Shown: positions 61,708 to 64,000 of the stretch, piece by piece
Position numbering within the stretch: the first letter of the stretch is position 1
How the letters are laid out: every line of letters starts with the position of its first letter
NCBI GenBank assembly: GCA_009692305.1
Contig: SHZK01000004.1
Coordinates: 62,001-126,000, forward strand
Direction of reading: 5' to 3'
Length of the DNA: 64,000 nucleotides
DNA from: Gammaproteobacteria bacterium
GTDB lineage: Bacteria > Pseudomonadota > Gammaproteobacteria > Pseudomonadales > Pseudohongiellaceae
Notes under the pieces: generated by a model
Told to the model about the DNA's origin: nothing
The model's database searches: none
What the model saw: the letters and a program-made list of their open reading frames with translations, nothing else
Program-made: the position numbers and the translations under genes

Positions 61708-62541
61708 ATGAAATCGAATTGCATTCGCTCTGTATTTTTGATCGGTTTGATGTTTACCAGCAATCTCGTCTCCGCGCAAAATTATCGAATACTGATATCC
61801 AATGACGACGGCATTGAATCACCGCTATTGGCAATCCTGGCGCAAGAACTGGCGGCGATTCCGAATGTCGAAATAGTTGTGTCGGCGCCACATGAGAATA
61901 TGTCAGGCAGCGCCCACTCCAGCAATGCGCCGCCGCTGGTGGTAGATCAGGTCTTTCGCGACGGCACCCTGTTTGGCTACGCAGTGCATGGCACGCCAGC
62001 GGATGCAGTTCGTTTTGGCATTATCGAACTTGGCAAAATAGCGCCATTTGATCTGGTAGTTTCCGGTATTAATCTGGGCGCCAACGTGGGCGACGTGTCC
62101 CATCTATCCGGTACCATTGGCGCGGCCATGGAGGGTATTTACCTCGGGGTCCCGGCAATTGCCGTTTCCCAGGAAGTCAACGATGTGAATACTGTCGCCT
62201 CCGCCAGATTTGCGGCACAGATCGTGCGCCGCTATCAAGCCCAGGGCGCACCGGAAGGAATCCTGGTTTCTATTAACGTCCCCGGCGGTGCGCTGCAGGG
62301 AATTGCCGTGCGCCCCATGGCTGACTCTTATCTGCAGACCGCTGCCTACACACTGGTAGGGCGGTCGGGCGATAGCTCCACTTATGACCGGGAACGGGTC
62401 ATTGTCCAATCTACAGATACGAGCAGCGATACTTTCGCGTACCAGCAGGGTTATGTCACCCTCACGCCGCTCAAATTTGACTGGACAGCTTTTGAATTCA
62501 TCGACGATGTTGAATCCTGGAATTTGCAATTGATCAATTGA
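61708..62541 (+). CDS. SurE-like 5'/3'-nucleotidase with signal peptide
   Basis: N-terminal signal peptide then YRILISNDDGIESPLLAILAQEL; GTPADAVRFGI; VSGINLGANVG; LSGTIGAAMEG. Confidence 0.93.
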   Translation: MKSNCIRSVFLIGLMFTSNLVSAQNYRILISNDDGIESPLLAILAQELAAIPNVEIVVSAPHENMSGSAHSSNAPPLVVDQVFRDGTLFGYAVHGTPADAVRFGIIELGKIAPFDLVVSGINLGANVGDVSHLSGTIGAAMEGIYLGVPAIAVSQEVNDVNTVASARFAAQIVRRYQAQGAPEGILVSINVPGGALQGIAVRPMADSYLQTAAYTLVGRSGDSSTYDRERVIVQSTDTSSDTFAYQQGYVTLTPLKFDWTAFEFIDDVESWNLQLIN

Positions 62542-62548
62542 TGAGAAC

Positions 62549-63040
62549 TTGTTACACGGATTACGAGTGTTAGAATTTCAGCATATTGTACTGGTCAATG
62601 ACCTGAAGAATTCAAGATGGAGTGTGTTGACTCGCCGCCAATTGTGGCAGGGATTGGTGATGCGGGCGCGCTTCCCCGACAAATTCAATGAGAACATGCA
62701 GTGCCGCACTGAACAAGTCGAAAATGACAGCTTTATCCGTACTATAGAAGTGGGGAAAAGTAGTTTCTGCGAGCGCGTAGTGCTGACTGCGGAAATGCAG
62801 ATCAACACGCGTTCGGTCAACAACGCACAGTTGCACTTTGAGAGTATAACCAGCATCGAAGAACCCGAATCAGGTTATCTGTGCGTACGTTTCGCCTACA
62901 GGCGTGAACTGGAACAGCACGATGAGCGGGTGGACGTAGGTGGGCATTTAAAGGCTGCCTATGTGCAAGTTGATCGTGACGCGATTGCCATGATCCGGAT
63001 GCTGGCCACATCGGGACTTTTCGACGAAACCATCAATTAG
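62549..63040 (+). CDS. DUF1857/AtaL-like SRPBCC-fold protein
   Basis: LEFQHIVLVND...LTRRQLWQGLVMRARFPDKF; non-ATG start, exact start uncertain. Confidence 0.65.
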   Translation: MLHGLRVLEFQHIVLVNDLKNSRWSVLTRRQLWQGLVMRARFPDKFNENMQCRTEQVENDSFIRTIEVGKSSFCERVVLTAEMQINTRSVNNAQLHFESITSIEEPESGYLCVRFAYRRELEQHDERVDVGGHLKAAYVQVDRDAIAMIRMLATSGLFDETIN

Positions 63041-63092
63041 TCGATCGAATTTGCGCAGGGCTTGTGCAACCATTTATGAAAGGAGATTACAC

Positions 63093-63887
63093 ATGAGCAA
63101 GACCTGGCTGAGAATCCTCTGTCTGCTGCCTCTCTCTCTGTATTGCATCGGTGCAGCTGCGGATCGAGATGTTACTGACGACGAAAAATTAATCGACGAT
63201 CCCCGCGTGCAGCATCGTAGTTATGTTTTTCCAGACACCGGAGAAACGATTCCCTACGCGTTGTTTGTGCCGAGTACTTATAACAGCAACAACATGGCCC
63301 CGTTAATGATTTCATTGCATGGACTTGGCAGAAGTTATGATTGGCTAATGGGCTATCACGGTTTACTCGACCAGGCGGAAGCCAATGGTTTCATAGTAGT
63401 GACACCGCTGGGCTACATTCGTCGTGGCTGGTACGGTTCGCGCGCAGTTGAAGACAACGAAGATGCCAACTATAGCGAGCAGGATGTGATGAACGTGCTG
63501 CAACTGGTGCGCGATGAATTCGCCGTAGACCCCAATCGCATCTACTTATGGGGGCACTCCATGGGGGGTGCCGGTACCTATCACATCGCTGCCAGACATC
63601 CCGATCTGTTCGCCGGTCTCGGTGTAGCTGCCCCGGCCCCGGAAGAAGATGCTCCGATTCGGGAAACTTTGGAAAAAATCAAACATCTCCCTATCCTGGT
63701 ACTGCAAGGCGATGAAGACAGCCTTGTTACATTGACTCGCCGCTGGGTGGAGCAAATGCGGGTGCTTGGTATGCAGCATGTCTATATCGAGATCCCCGGC
63801 GGTGATCATTCGCTGGTCATTTCCCAGAACAAGGAACACATGCAGATATTTACCGATTTTTTCCAGATAGTACGCAAGCAATACTGA
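63093..63887 (+). CDS. Exported alpha/beta hydrolase (esterase/depolymerase-like)
   Basis: Signal peptide; MISLHGLGRSYDWLM; IYLWGHSMGGAGTYHIAARHPDLFAGLG. Confidence 0.9.
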   Translation: MSKTWLRILCLLPLSLYCIGAAADRDVTDDEKLIDDPRVQHRSYVFPDTGETIPYALFVPSTYNSNNMAPLMISLHGLGRSYDWLMGYHGLLDQAEANGFIVVTPLGYIRRGWYGSRAVEDNEDANYSEQDVMNVLQLVRDEFAVDPNRIYLWGHSMGGAGTYHIAARHPDLFAGLGVAAPAPEEDAPIRETLEKIKHLPILVLQGDEDSLVTLTRRWVEQMRVLGMQHVYIEIPGGDHSLVISQNKEHMQIFTDFFQIVRKQY

Positions 63888-63908
63888 TTTATCGAATGGA
63901 GTATGGAT

Positions 63909-64000
63909 ATGAACACTCGTAGATACACCCAACTGATGCTGCTGGCTATTTGCAGCCTGCTTGCAAACTGCAGTCTGGCAGCAGAAGCGGATGCATTCGA
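63909..64000 (+). CDS. Exported protein, N-terminal fragment (truncated by window edge)
   Basis: MNTRRYTQLMLLAICSLLANCSLAAEADAF signal-peptide-like start. Confidence 0.5.
   Translation, partial: MNTRRYTQLMLLAICSLLANCSLAAEADAF

Noticed and set aside
1-64000. CRISPR array, prophage or integron
   Set aside because: No regularly spaced direct repeats with unique spacers, no cas, integrase, capsid or attC-like features were seen.
1-64000. rRNA or tRNA genes
   Set aside because: No rRNA sequence or convincing tRNA cloverleaf was recognised by eye; a tRNAscan-SE run would be needed to be sure.

Overview
Gammaproteobacterial chromosome segment of mostly housekeeping and envelope genes. The zapA - 6S RNA - fau block and the pepP-ubiH block support the lineage. 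Main contents, in order: a partial (2Fe-2S) oxidoreductase subunit; gltB-gltD; an ABC-2 exporter whose permease has an in-frame TAG; an ABC exporter with a zinc-ribbon membrane protein; a disrupted MMPL / LolA-like / outer-membrane-barrel operon with a TetR gene; two UbiH-family hydroxylases, a MaoC protein and pepP; zapA, 6S RNA (ssrS) and fau; imuA-imuB and a separate opposing dnaE2, each preceded by a LexA-like SOS box; a TorF-like porin, Lrp, a beta-lactamase-fold hydrolase and a GST; a tandem pair of TonB-dependent receptors duplicated with promoter and terminator; threonine synthase, cytochrome b561, an M13 peptidase and an amidohydrolase; a second ABC-2 exporter; c-type cytochromes, an OYE-family oxidoreductase, e(P4) phosphatase and a secreted SurE. 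The most interesting signal is a pair of small minus-strand genes (48256-48474 and 58374-58550) whose products share a 15-aa double-glycine leader, MRELTxxExxxVxGG. This resembles the colicin V (MccV) leader. The first has a Gly/Ala-rich hydrophobic core and is followed by a small membrane protein that could be its immunity protein, so it is a candidate class II microcin. Other observations: a cluster of in-frame TAG codons and a frameshift in one transport operon; two REP-like palindromes with compensatory changes; a split SOS mutasome; and a frameshifted VOC gene. All calls come from reading the sequence, with no database searches.
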